In this document: positions 1 to 7,347 of the stretch, one piece after another
Position numbering within the stretch: the first letter of the stretch is position 1
Layout: each line of letters opens with the position of its first letter
Source of the DNA: an uncultured Porphyromonas sp.
Lineage (GTDB): Bacteria > Bacteroidota > Bacteroidia > Bacteroidales > Porphyromonadaceae
Length of the DNA: 9,667 bases
Direction of reading: 5' to 3'
Assembly (NCBI GenBank): GCA_900548415.1
Contig: URKO01000022.1
Location: 1 to 9,667, forward strand
The notes under the pieces: model-generated
Database searches by the model: none
What the model saw: only the letters and a program-made list of their open reading frames with translations
What the model was told of the DNA's origin: nothing
Translations under genes and position numbers: made by a program

Positions 1-5
1 ATAAA

Positions 6-187
6 TTTCCAACGCTGGAAACTTTCTTTTCCTCCCTTGGAAATTTTCTTTTCAAACGCTGGAAACGTAAAGTTACTACGTTGGAACCGAAGAGTTCCTC
101 CGTTGGAACTAAAGAGTTCCTCCCTTGGAACCGAAAAGTTCCTCCGTTGGAACTAAAAAGTTCCAAGAGGGGAACTATTTTTGGAAC
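6..187. repeat. 22-nt tandem palindromic repeat array (TTCC-N6-GGAA)
   Basis: GGAA occurs at 17, 39, 61, 83, 105, 127, 149 and 171, exactly 22 nt apart over eight units. The matching TTCC arms begin at 7, 29, 95, 117, 139 and 161, with decayed arms TTCA at 51 and TTAC at 73. Each unit is a small inverted repeat, best in 95-176 as GTTCC-N6-GGAAC. Inter-palindrome spacers alternate between CCGAARAG and CTAAARAG from 87 to 160, giving a 44-nt higher-order unit. The first two spacers are T-rich instead. An out-of-register GGAAC ends the array at 183-187. It lies 3' of the lamin-tail gene. Likely roles are transcription termination, protein binding, or a dispersed genomic repeat; the sequence alone does not decide. 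Confidence 0.9.
155..182. terminator. Possible bidirectional weak terminator at the inner end of the 22-nt array
   Basis: The palindrome AGTTCC-AAGAGG-GGAACT (159-176) forms a 6-bp stem with a 6-nt loop. On the plus strand it is followed by ATTTTT (177-182). On the minus strand it is followed by a run of T residues (bases 158-155). It lies 51 bases beyond the stop codon of the lamin-tail gene and could end the operon transcript, helped by the similar hairpin-plus-T units further left. The stem is short, so a single copy would be inefficient. Confidence 0.4.
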
Positions 188-226
188 TCGTATCTGCTAC
201 GGAGACAGTACGATAGGAGCGTGTGT

Positions 227-2641
227 TTAGTTGGCGATGATGCTGACGAGCGGGTAGGCGCGCTTGCGGTCGGGGTGGCGTAGCTCCACGAGGAGGATGG
301 CGCGTGTAGTGAGTGTCGCGGGCAAGAGCTCGGCGAGGCTTTGTCGCTCTACGATGGCTCGGCAGAGGGTCTCGGTGCTGGCGTGGTCATACTGCGCTAG
401 CCGATAGCCCGCCACGGCGTATAGCGTGGCTGTGCAGCGGGTCTCACCGTCTGAGATCTCTTGGAGTACCAGTCGGGCCAGCTGCGGTAGCGACAGGCGC
501 TTGCGTCGTTTCGGTAGATCGAGACTTTCGTCAGAGGCGGCGGTGCGTCCGTAGACGCTGTTTTGCCGCCCCGGCGTGCCGTAGTTAGCCCACGCCTCAG
601 CAGCCGTCCAGTTGCTCAAGTCTTGTGGCTGCTTGTCTGGGATGATGCGCTCCTGGGCTACCCCTTTGACCTTTTGCAGAGCCTTGGGGAAGGTCTTGAT
701 GTCGTAGTAAACCTCCTCGACGATGCTGTCGTTTGCCAAGTGCACGAGCCGTATCGCGCACTCGCTATCCGGTAGCTGAGGCATCTCGGGGAAGAGGAGC
801 AAGCTGTCGGGCTTGGCGTAGTAGAGACGCTCGAGCGGATGCGTGCTGGGAGTGAGCGCGAGGTAGCCCCGTGGGGGGATGCCGCCGGTGGGGTGAGGCG
901 GGAGCGGATAGACCTTGGAGGGGTGGCCAGACCGCACGATGACCAGTCCGAGCTGGTCCGTATTGACCGTGGTGTCGTTGGGGTTGTAGAGCTCGATGTA
1001 CTCGGAGCCGTCGACCGTAGGACGCGCCATGATCTCGGAGATGTAGAGCGGTAGGGGAGCTGCGCGGTCGGTCGTGTCACTGGGCGAACCGCCTGCAGGC
1101 TGTATGCTGTTGTGCTGCCCCGGGGTAGCGAAGTGCGCCTGTGGGATGGCTGCGCCCCAATACTCTTGGCTCTTGTCGCCCGAGGGGGAGAAGTATCGCT
1201 CGAGGGCTACGCCACGCTGATTGCGTCGCTGACCCAGGAACTCTGGATCGTAGCGAAAGGTCTCCACAACCGTTGAGTCGGCATGGCGGAGTAGCTCGAT
1301 GGTGAAGCCTTTGTTGGCAAGCTGTGGCAGCGTCTTGCTCTGAGTCAGGCTGTCGCGAGGTGCCTCATAGAAGGCGGTGATGCCCTCTACCGAAGTGGTG
1401 AAGGCGTGATACCCGCCTGCTGGAATTGGGCAGGAACGACTGCTCAGCGGGTACCAAGTGGACACCTTGCCCCGTCGCAGTACACCGACCGAGTAACCAC
1501 TGGCATCGAGCGTTTGACCAGTGGGGTTGTGCAACTCGATATACTCAGAGGCACCCGAGAGCGGGTTGGCCATAAACTCGCTGAAGGTGAGTGCCAAGCT
1601 ATCTGGACGAGGCTGCGGCTGGTCATACTCGACGGCTATCCTGTAGATCGCATTCTCGACACGCTTGGCACTGGCGGTCCGTACCCCGCGGAAGGAGAGC
1701 GCATATTCACCCTCTGGGATTGCCGCCTCACTCCTTATATAGATGCTTTTGCCCTCGGTAGAGGTGGCGAGCTTGCCCCACGAGGGAGCCACCGCGATGA
1801 TCGCCTCCGAGAGGTCGGCCGGCTCGGCGCAGAGCATCTCGACCGTGTGCGGATCTCTCTGATGAAACTCTTGGTAAAACTGGCTCGCTGGTATCACATT
1901 GCGCTCACGAGTCAACTCATCAGGAGAGACTAGTGTGGGGTAAACGTCGAGAAACTCCAGCGAACTGTGCTGCGCCCGAGTCTTGCTATACTCGCAAGCG
2001 AAGAGGAACGAAGTACTCTTGTAGTTGCTAGGCGCAGCGGGCGTGCTGCCTGCACTGCCCACATACTTGTAGAGGTCGGTCGCACGGTGCCGCACCCACA
2101 TCGACCAGCGCGCCGTAGCTGTCGGGTCATACTGGATGACAAAGTCAATGACTCCGCCATCTTCGCGGATCTCGTCAAAGTAAGGGTACTCAATTAGCTT
2201 TTGAAACGAGATTTGCTTGATGCGCCCATTATCTTCTAAAGCGACATTGCTCTCTGCTAGGAAGAGAGCCTGTTTGTTGTCCATCTTGAGCACCACATAG
2301 TTGAAGGTGCCGTCAGCTAGAGCCTCGTAGCAGTAGAGGAGGAGCTTCACATTGTTGCCCTTGGTCGGGGTGTAGTCGAGTTGCACCTTGCCCTGCCAGG
2401 TCATCTGCTTGCTGAGAGGCACTCTTGCCTTGATGTAGGCGTAGTTGGTCGTGCTACTAGGCTTGCTGTCGTTGAGTTGTAGCCCTCTGATCGGATCGCA
2501 GCGAAACTTGTCGAGCGTCCCCCGCCATACGGAGGGCGAGAGCGTGACGCTGTCGGCAAAGTGCGCCTGCCACTGCCCCACGACGGGCAAGGTGCTAAGC
2601 AATCCTAAGAAGAGTGCAAACCAGGTGCAGCGAAGGCGCAT
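227..2641 (-). CDS. Secreted protein with two lamin-tail domains and a possible T9SS-like C-terminal domain
   Basis: An 804-residue exported protein. Residues 1-23 form a signal peptide (basic start, hydrophobic FALFLGLLSTLPVVG) with no lipobox Cys. Residues about 24-235 resemble the lectin-like beta-sandwich found ahead of lamin-tail domains in Bacteroidota (WRGTLDKF, LQLND, YAYIKARV). About 236-340 looks like an Ig-like linker ending in EGEYALSFRGV. Lamin-tail domain 1 spans about 350-513 (SEFMANP...SEYIELHNP...ATPGQHNS) and domain 2 about 531-696 (SEIMARP...SEYIELYNP...GTPGRQNS), an internal duplication. After a basic KRRKR (711-715), the last 90 residues contain TLYAVAGYRLAQY (739-751) and AILLVELRHPDRKRAYPLVSI (781-801). 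That spacing resembles the sorting domain of type IX secretion substrates, though degenerate. Function is unknown; cell-surface or periplasmic structural binding is plausible. The start is supported by the signal peptide and a purine-rich upstream tract. It is the last gene of the operon. Confidence 0.85.
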   Translation of the reverse strand: MRLRCTWFALFLGLLSTLPVVGQWQAHFADSVTLSPSVWRGTLDKFRCDPIRGLQLNDSKPSSTTNYAYIKARVPLSKQMTWQGKVQLDYTPTKGNNVKLLLYCYEALADGTFNYVVLKMDNKQALFLAESNVALEDNGRIKQISFQKLIEYPYFDEIREDGGVIDFVIQYDPTATARWSMWVRHRATDLYKYVGSAGSTPAAPSNYKSTSFLFACEYSKTRAQHSSLEFLDVYPTLVSPDELTRERNVIPASQFYQEFHQRDPHTVEMLCAEPADLSEAIIAVAPSWGKLATSTEGKSIYIRSEAAIPEGEYALSFRGVRTASAKRVENAIYRIAVEYDQPQPRPDSLALTFSEFMANPLSGASEYIELHNPTGQTLDASGYSVGVLRRGKVSTWYPLSSRSCPIPAGGYHAFTTSVEGITAFYEAPRDSLTQSKTLPQLANKGFTIELLRHADSTVVETFRYDPEFLGQRRNQRGVALERYFSPSGDKSQEYWGAAIPQAHFATPGQHNSIQPAGGSPSDTTDRAAPLPLYISEIMARPTVDGSEYIELYNPNDTTVNTDQLGLVIVRSGHPSKVYPLPPHPTGGIPPRGYLALTPSTHPLERLYYAKPDSLLLFPEMPQLPDSECAIRLVHLANDSIVEEVYYDIKTFPKALQKVKGVAQERIIPDKQPQDLSNWTAAEAWANYGTPGRQNSVYGRTAASDESLDLPKRRKRLSLPQLARLVLQEISDGETRCTATLYAVAGYRLAQYDHASTETLCRAIVERQSLAELLPATLTTRAILLVELRHPDRKRAYPLVSIIAN

Positions 2642-2643
2642 AG

Positions 2644-2657
2644 CTTCTCTCTCTCTT
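2644..2657 (-). promoter_or_regulatory. Purine-rich (AG)5 tract in ribosome-binding position before the lamin-tail gene
   Basis: On the minus strand, the 18-base gap between the peptidase stop and the ATG at 2641 is dominated by AAGAGAGAGAGAAG, with five AG units at -6 to -15. The other starts in this operon show nothing comparable. It could serve as a Shine-Dalgarno-like purine tract, and a dinucleotide repeat at this spacing could change length by slippage and tune translation. The tract is seen directly; the function is inferred. Confidence 0.45.
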
Positions 2658-2659
2658 AG

Positions 2660-4774
2660 CTAGTTAGCTGGTGTAATGCCGTCACGCTTGAGCATTGCGG
2701 TGAGTGTTGGTTTGCGCCCTCTGAAGCGTACATAAAGCTCCATCGGGTCAAGCTCGTCACCCCGCTCCAAGATCTGATGTCGGAAGTCGGCAGCGACCGT
2801 CGAAGAGAAGATACCCTCCTCGCTAAATCGCTCGAAAGCGTCCGTGGCGAGCATCTCGCTCCACTTGTATCCGTAGTAACCTGCGGCGTAGCCTCCCGCG
2901 AAGATGTGGCTGAAGGCGGTGGCGACGATGTGCTTCGGATGCTGCGGATCACGCTCCCTGTCGCGCAGGGTGGTGCCTCGTAGGGTCTCCCGCTCGTAGG
3001 TGTAGAGGTCATCGGGCAGGCTCTCACCCTCGGCTAAAGTGTGGTAAGCCATATCCAGTTTGCCAAAGATCACCTGTCGGATGGTGCTGTAACCGACGGG
3101 GTATTGAGTCGCTTGGATCGCTTTGTTGAGAAGCTTAGCGGGGAGCGGTTCGCCTGTCTGGTAGTGCTTAGAGAGCAGTTCGGTGACCACCTCGGGCTGG
3201 AGGAGATAGTTTTCCATAAACTGGCTCGGTAGCTCCACAAAGTCACGCTCCACATTGGTCCCCGACATGGAGCTGTAGCGCGTCTGTGTGAGCAAGCCGT
3301 GGAGTGAGTGGCCGAACTCGTGAAGGAGCGTGTGCACCTCCGAGAGCGTGAGCATGGCCTCCTTGCCAGCCGTCGGCGGGGTGAAGTTCATCACGAGGAG
3401 GATGTGCGGGCGCTGCGTGGGCGTCCACTCCCGTAGGTTGTTCATCCAGGCACCGCTACGCTTGCCCTTGCGGGGGAAGAAGTCTAGGTAGAGCAGTCCG
3501 AGGTGCGCTCCGTCACGGTCTAGCACTTGGTAGGGACGCACGTCGGGGTGGTAGACAGCGACCTCCTCGGCGGGAGCGAAGGTGATGCCGTAGAGTCGTG
3601 TGGCAATGGCGAAGACGCCCGAGATAACCTGTGAGAGCGGGAAGTAGGGACGTAGCTCCTCCTCCTTGACCCCAAAGGTTTGCTCGCTGTGCCGCTCCAT
3701 ATAATAGGAGAGGTCCCACGACTCTAGCTCGAAGCCCGCCTCACGATCCAGCTCGTCTAGCTCATCGAGTGCCGTCTGTCGGTAATACTTCGTCAGGTCG
3801 TCGAGGAGCTGATCTACCTGCTCGGGCGTGTTGCACATACGATGCTTGAGGCGGTAGGTCGCATAGTTGGGATGTCCGAGTAGCCGTGCCAGCTCGCCAC
3901 GGAGCGTAGCTATCTGGCGAACGATCTGCCGGTTGTTTTGCTCATTGTCACGATTACCCACGCTGCCCCGACCTAAGTACATCTTATAGCGTAGCTCTCT
4001 GTCGGCACAATGCTTCATGATGGCACCTACATGCGGAGCGGAGAGGTCAAAGAGGTAACCCTCGCCATGCGCTTCGGAGGCGGTGCGTGCCTTCGCCTGG
4101 GCATCGTCTAGGATCTGCTGAGGCAAGCCACGTAGGCGGTCGCTTTCGTCAGCAGGCACGAAGAGCGTCCAGGACTCCTCGTCGCAAAGTTTGTTTTGCG
4201 CAAAGCGTGTGGTCAACTGACTGAGCTGCTCATTGATCTCTCTAAAACGCTCTCGCTCGGCACCAACGAGCAACGCGCCATTGTCCGCAAAGCCCTCGTA
4301 GCTCTCGGTCAGGAGGCGCAGGTCGATCTCGTCTAGGTGCAGCTCCTCGCGCTGGTCATAGACGGAGCGAATGCGGGCGAAGAGCGCCTCGTTGAGGAGC
4401 GTATCCGTCGACAGCTTGCTGAGCCAATCGGAGAAGGTCTCCGAGAGCTGCATCATCTCGGGACAAGAGTAGGCTGAGAGCAGATTGTAAAAGGCTGCCG
4501 TGACCGCCTCCAGTGCCTCGCCACTCTCCTCGAAGCGACGGATCGTATTGTCAAAGGTGGCTGGATCGCGTTGTGCCGTAATCGCATCTATCTCCGCACG
4601 ATGCAGCGTGATCGCCTCCTGCATAGCCGTGCGGAAGGTATCCATCGTCTGCGCTATGGCAGTGGCGGAGGAGAGGTCGAAGAACTGATCAAAGGGGAAG
4701 CTCCCGTACGGAGTCTCGGGAGCGGTAAAGAGTTTGCTTAGCAGTGCTGTCGCCTGAGGCGTGGTTGCGGTCAT
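2660..4774 (-). CDS. M3 family zinc metallopeptidase (oligopeptidase A / peptidyl-dipeptidase Dcp type)
   Basis: A 704-residue thimet-oligopeptidase-family enzyme, close in length to E. coli Dcp and OpdA. No signal peptide is visible, so it probably works in the cytoplasm degrading short peptides. The N-terminal two-thirds is helical. The catalytic segment contains HEFGHSLHG (485-493), giving zinc ligands His485 and His489 and catalytic Glu486. The third ligand is Glu514 in DFVELPSQ (511-518), 29 residues after His485 as in Dcp. The substrate-binding loop FSHIFAGGYAAGYYGYKW (621-638) with His623, Tyr629 and Tyr636 is intact. Whether it releases dipeptides (Dcp) or acts as an endopeptidase (OpdA) cannot be settled by eye, so no symbol is given. 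It starts 27 bp after the GH57 stop and ends 18 bp before the lamin-tail gene, so it is probably co-transcribed with genes of unrelated function. Confidence 0.95.
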   Translation of the reverse strand: MTATTPQATALLSKLFTAPETPYGSFPFDQFFDLSSATAIAQTMDTFRTAMQEAITLHRAEIDAITAQRDPATFDNTIRRFEESGEALEAVTAAFYNLLSAYSCPEMMQLSETFSDWLSKLSTDTLLNEALFARIRSVYDQREELHLDEIDLRLLTESYEGFADNGALLVGAERERFREINEQLSQLTTRFAQNKLCDEESWTLFVPADESDRLRGLPQQILDDAQAKARTASEAHGEGYLFDLSAPHVGAIMKHCADRELRYKMYLGRGSVGNRDNEQNNRQIVRQIATLRGELARLLGHPNYATYRLKHRMCNTPEQVDQLLDDLTKYYRQTALDELDELDREAGFELESWDLSYYMERHSEQTFGVKEEELRPYFPLSQVISGVFAIATRLYGITFAPAEEVAVYHPDVRPYQVLDRDGAHLGLLYLDFFPRKGKRSGAWMNNLREWTPTQRPHILLVMNFTPPTAGKEAMLTLSEVHTLLHEFGHSLHGLLTQTRYSSMSGTNVERDFVELPSQFMENYLLQPEVVTELLSKHYQTGEPLPAKLLNKAIQATQYPVGYSTIRQVIFGKLDMAYHTLAEGESLPDDLYTYERETLRGTTLRDRERDPQHPKHIVATAFSHIFAGGYAAGYYGYKWSEMLATDAFERFSEEGIFSSTVAADFRHQILERGDELDPMELYVRFRGRKPTLTAMLKRDGITPAN

Positions 4775-4801
4775 ATATATAAGGAGTCGGGTAGGTTTGG
4801 T

Positions 4802-6058
4802 TTACTTAGCCAGCTGAGCTTCCAGCTGAGCTATCTTTTTGTTTTGGTTTTCGATCGTCTGCAGGAGCGCACTGAGCTCTTCATTGCCCATAGAGGTGGG
4901 ATACTCGGCAGAGACACGGAGGAGGAAGTCGCTCAGGACGTTCATATAGTTGGTAAAAGCGGCGTAAGGCGTCTCGTAGGGCGAGAATGCGCCTGGACCG
5001 CCCAACTTAGTGGTCATGTAGAAAAGGTGGTCGGAGCCCTGCAAGTTGATCCAGTCCTCCAGTAGTCGCTGGTCTCGTGAGAGACGTATGCGCTCGCCCC
5101 ACTCCTCGAGCTTCTGTATGACACATTGCTGTAGCTCATTGCCTGTCCATAGCGAAGTGTCTCGCTCCTCGCCCATACGGCTCACCGGATAGGTCGCCTG
5201 GATGGTGTCTTGCGGGGTGCAGTGCGTGGCAATCTCTTGGGGCGTGGTAAAGGTGAAGCCACGCTTAGAACCCTGCTCGGGAAGAGCTCGGAGGAACTCA
5301 AAGATGCCCGTCTCACGGCTCCATACAGATCCGAGTGTCTCTAGAGGCAGAGAGACTAAAGCATAGTCACCTTGCTCAGCCTCCAGCGTCGCAAAGAACC
5401 GCTCCGTCGTGTAGGGGTAGAGCGGACTGTCGTATCGTGCGAAGTCGTGAGCGATTGCATCGGAGAGCTCTGCGTGACGCATCAGGAGAGATACTCCCTC
5501 GGTCGTAGCGTTGTACAGGTAGTTAGGACTCTTCCACGCTAGGAGGTGCTTGGCGCCCTCGGTGACGATTGCTTTGTACCCTTGGCTGTGGGCTATCTGT
5601 GCGATGCGGTCGCTGTAGATCAGCTCTGGATTGGAGAGCGTCACGGGAGAGACCCCAAGGAGCGAACTGATACGGGTACGGTACATGCGCAGTTGATTCG
5701 CATACTCCTCCTCATCGTACAGCCCGCAGAGTCCGTGCGAGATCGGCTCGCCGAGTATCTCGATGCGCCCACTCTTGACCAGTCGCTTGAGCAGCTGGAT
5801 CATGTCTGGTGTGTGTAGCTCCATCTGCGTCAGCACCGAGCCAGAGAGCGTGAGAGCAACTCTAAAGTCGGGATGCGCTTCGATCAATTGCTCGATCAGT
5901 TCGAGAGCTGGTCTATAGGAGCGGTCTACCACTTGACGCAGTATCTCCTCATTGGCAAAGTCGTCGTAATAGTAGTGGTCGCTACCGATATTGAAGAATG
6001 GGTAGCTCTTGAGCCTAAACGGTTGGTGTAGGTAGAAGTGAAGTATAATCTGTATCAT
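4802..6058 (-). CDS. GH57 family alpha-amylase-like protein, acid/base Asp apparently missing
   Basis: A 418-residue cytoplasmic protein of glycoside hydrolase family 57, a (beta/alpha)7 barrel family acting on alpha-glucans. The first strand carries HFYLHQPFRLK (7-17), the family's HQP motif. Residues 100-112 (EILGEPISHGLCG) match the second conserved region. NPELIYSD (143-150) places the probable nucleophile at Glu145. LSDAIAHDF (198-206) and GEERDTSLWTGNELQ (296-310) are also recognisable. At the fourth region, where Bacteroidota relatives read roughly MDYETFG and the Asp is the acid/base, this protein reads LPLETLG (237-243), with Pro238 at the Asp position. The following TGIFEFLRALP (250-260) anchors that alignment. 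The reading frame is intact across this stretch. The C-terminus (about 392-418) is a predicted coiled coil. The protein may be non-hydrolytic, a binding partner, or use another residue. Family is sure; activity is uncertain. Confidence 0.88.
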   Translation of the reverse strand: MIQIILHFYLHQPFRLKSYPFFNIGSDHYYYDDFANEEILRQVVDRSYRPALELIEQLIEAHPDFRVALTLSGSVLTQMELHTPDMIQLLKRLVKSGRIEILGEPISHGLCGLYDEEEYANQLRMYRTRISSLLGVSPVTLSNPELIYSDRIAQIAHSQGYKAIVTEGAKHLLAWKSPNYLYNATTEGVSLLMRHAELSDAIAHDFARYDSPLYPYTTERFFATLEAEQGDYALVSLPLETLGSVWSRETGIFEFLRALPEQGSKRGFTFTTPQEIATHCTPQDTIQATYPVSRMGEERDTSLWTGNELQQCVIQKLEEWGERIRLSRDQRLLEDWINLQGSDHLFYMTTKLGGPGAFSPYETPYAAFTNYMNVLSDFLLRVSAEYPTSMGNEELSALLQTIENQNKKIAQLEAQLAK

Positions 6059-6090
6059 AGGAAGGTGGAGAAGTCGTTTGTCAAAGGGGG

Positions 6091-7347
6091 TTATACAAGT
6101 CGGTCATAGATAGCTCTGAGGCGCAGTCCAGCTTTGCTCCAGACGATATTGTTGACCTCCTCGATACCCTTTTGCTTGAGATGCTCGTGGAGCGTCGGAT
6201 AGGAGACGAGAGCGTGCATAGCGTCGGCCATAGCGTCCACGTCCCAGTAGTCGGTCTTGATCGCGTAGCGCAGGATCTCGGCGCAACCACTCTGCTTGGA
6301 GATAATGCTCGGCACGCCACACTGCATAGCTTCTAGCGGTGAGATGCCAAAAGGCTCCGACACCGAGGGCATCACGTAGACATCGCTCGAGCGAAGCATC
6401 TCATAGACCTGCTGTCCTCGCAGGAAGCCGGTGAAGTGAAAGCGGTCGGCTATACGCTTGCGAGCCACGAGGTCGATCATCTTGTCCATCATATCGCCAT
6501 TGCCCGCCATCACAAAGCGGATCCCGTCGGTATGCTGTAGCACCTTGTGGGCCGCCTCGACGAAGTACTCAGGCCCCTTTTGCATGGTGATGCGCCCCAG
6601 GAAGGTAATCACCTTGTCGCCCGTATGCTGCTTATTGGGCAAAGCTAATAGCTCAGGACTAAGTGGCTCGACAGCATTGTGAACGGTAAAGACCTTGTCC
6701 GGGCTCTGACCATACTTGTCGATGACAGTTCGTCGGGTCAGGTTGCTTACACAGACGATAGCGTCTGCGTAGTCCATCCCTTGTCGCTCGATCGCATAGA
6801 CCTGCGGATTGACATTGCCACGACTGCGGTCGAAGTCGGTCGCATGCACATGGATTACCAGTGGCTTTCCTGTCACCATCTTCGTATGAATCCCCGCAGG
6901 GTAGGTGAGCCAGTCGTGCGAGTGAATGATGTCGCACGGCACCGTCCGCGCTATGACGCCCGCCACGATTGAGTAGTTGTTGATCTCCTCCAGCAGGTTG
7001 TCCGGGTAAGCTCCACTAAACTCCAAACAGCCCAAGTCGTTGGGACAGCGATAGCGGAAGTCATCGTAGATATGCTCTCTAGCAGCCTGGTAGTAGTTCA
7101 CCTCCGCCTCATTGTGTAGCCGTGAGCGCAGGTACTCGGCACTATGATCATGGTAAACGATCGGCGTGCGGTCAGCGCCAACCAGCGTAATGTGCGAAGT
7201 ATCCTCATCGCCATACAGCTTAGGCACGACAAAGGTTATATCCATATCGCTCTGCTCGGCCATACCATTGGTCAAGCCGTAGCTAGCCGTGCCTAGCCCT
7301 CCCGAAATGTGTGGGGGAAACTCCCACCCGTACATCAATACTCTCAT
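6091..7347 (-). CDS. GT4/GT5-like glycosyltransferase, probable alpha-glucan (glycogen) synthase
   Basis: A 418-residue GT-B fold glycosyltransferase with no signal peptide or membrane segment. The N-terminal half starts with MRVLMYGWEFPPHISGGLG, carrying the GGLG loop (residues 16-19) typical of starch/glycogen synthase-like N-domains, followed by HSHDW (142-146) and HVHATDFDR (166-174). The C-terminal half (about 240-410) is a glycosyltransferase group 1 domain with GRITMQKGPEYF (251-262; Arg252 and Lys257 are likely nucleotide-sugar phosphate contacts) and the E-X7-E motif EPFGISPLE (Glu331 and Glu339). In Bacteroidota this type is commonly found between a debranching enzyme and a GH57 protein, as here, which supports glucan chain synthesis. 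The donor (ADP- or UDP-glucose) cannot be read from the sequence. It overlaps the upstream debranching gene by 4 bp and lies 32 bp before the GH57 gene. Fold and superfamily are near certain; synthase function is likely. Confidence 0.88.
   Translation of the reverse strand: MRVLMYGWEFPPHISGGLGTASYGLTNGMAEQSDMDITFVVPKLYGDEDTSHITLVGADRTPIVYHDHSAEYLRSRLHNEAEVNYYQAAREHIYDDFRYRCPNDLGCLEFSGAYPDNLLEEINNYSIVAGVIARTVPCDIIHSHDWLTYPAGIHTKMVTGKPLVIHVHATDFDRSRGNVNPQVYAIERQGMDYADAIVCVSNLTRRTVIDKYGQSPDKVFTVHNAVEPLSPELLALPNKQHTGDKVITFLGRITMQKGPEYFVEAAHKVLQHTDGIRFVMAGNGDMMDKMIDLVARKRIADRFHFTGFLRGQQVYEMLRSSDVYVMPSVSEPFGISPLEAMQCGVPSIISKQSGCAEILRYAIKTDYWDVDAMADAMHALVSYPTLHEHLKQKGIEEVNNIVWSKAGLRLRAIYDRLV

Noticed and set aside
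6..187. CRISPR array
   Set aside because: The repeated part is only the short palindrome arms with 6-8 nt intervals. There is no 24-40 nt conserved repeat with unique spacers of similar size, and no cas gene nearby.
191..214. Hairpin TATC...GATA between the lamin-tail stop and the array
   Set aside because: Only about 4 plus 3 interrupted base pairs without a T run, too weak to call a terminator.
297..310. Missing WGRD motif in the debranching enzyme (GVRARDEM instead)
   Set aside because: The RD pair is retained, and an RARD form is what I recall for Bacteroidota homologues, so it is probably normal for this branch. The positions given here are residue numbers of the protein encoded at 7344-9350.
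658..1080. Minus-strand open frame of 140 codons within the lamin-tail gene
   Set aside because: It is a shifted frame of the real gene, rich in Arg, Ser and Thr with no recognisable motif.
1406..1933. Plus-strand open frame of 175 codons opposite the lamin-tail gene
   Set aside because: It lies wholly antisense to a well-supported secreted protein, and its translation shows no domain, motif or believable start context. It is a shadow frame.
2656..3027. Minus-strand frame of 123 codons overlapping the end of the M3 peptidase
   Set aside because: It is out of frame with the peptidase, which is intact to its own stop with all catalytic motifs. It is not a frameshift remnant.
5345..5347. Frameshift or sequencing error explaining the missing GH57 Asp
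   Set aside because: Frame and recognisable motifs continue on both sides (YALVSLPLETLG into TGIFEFLRALP). The change looks like a true substitution rather than a local frame error.
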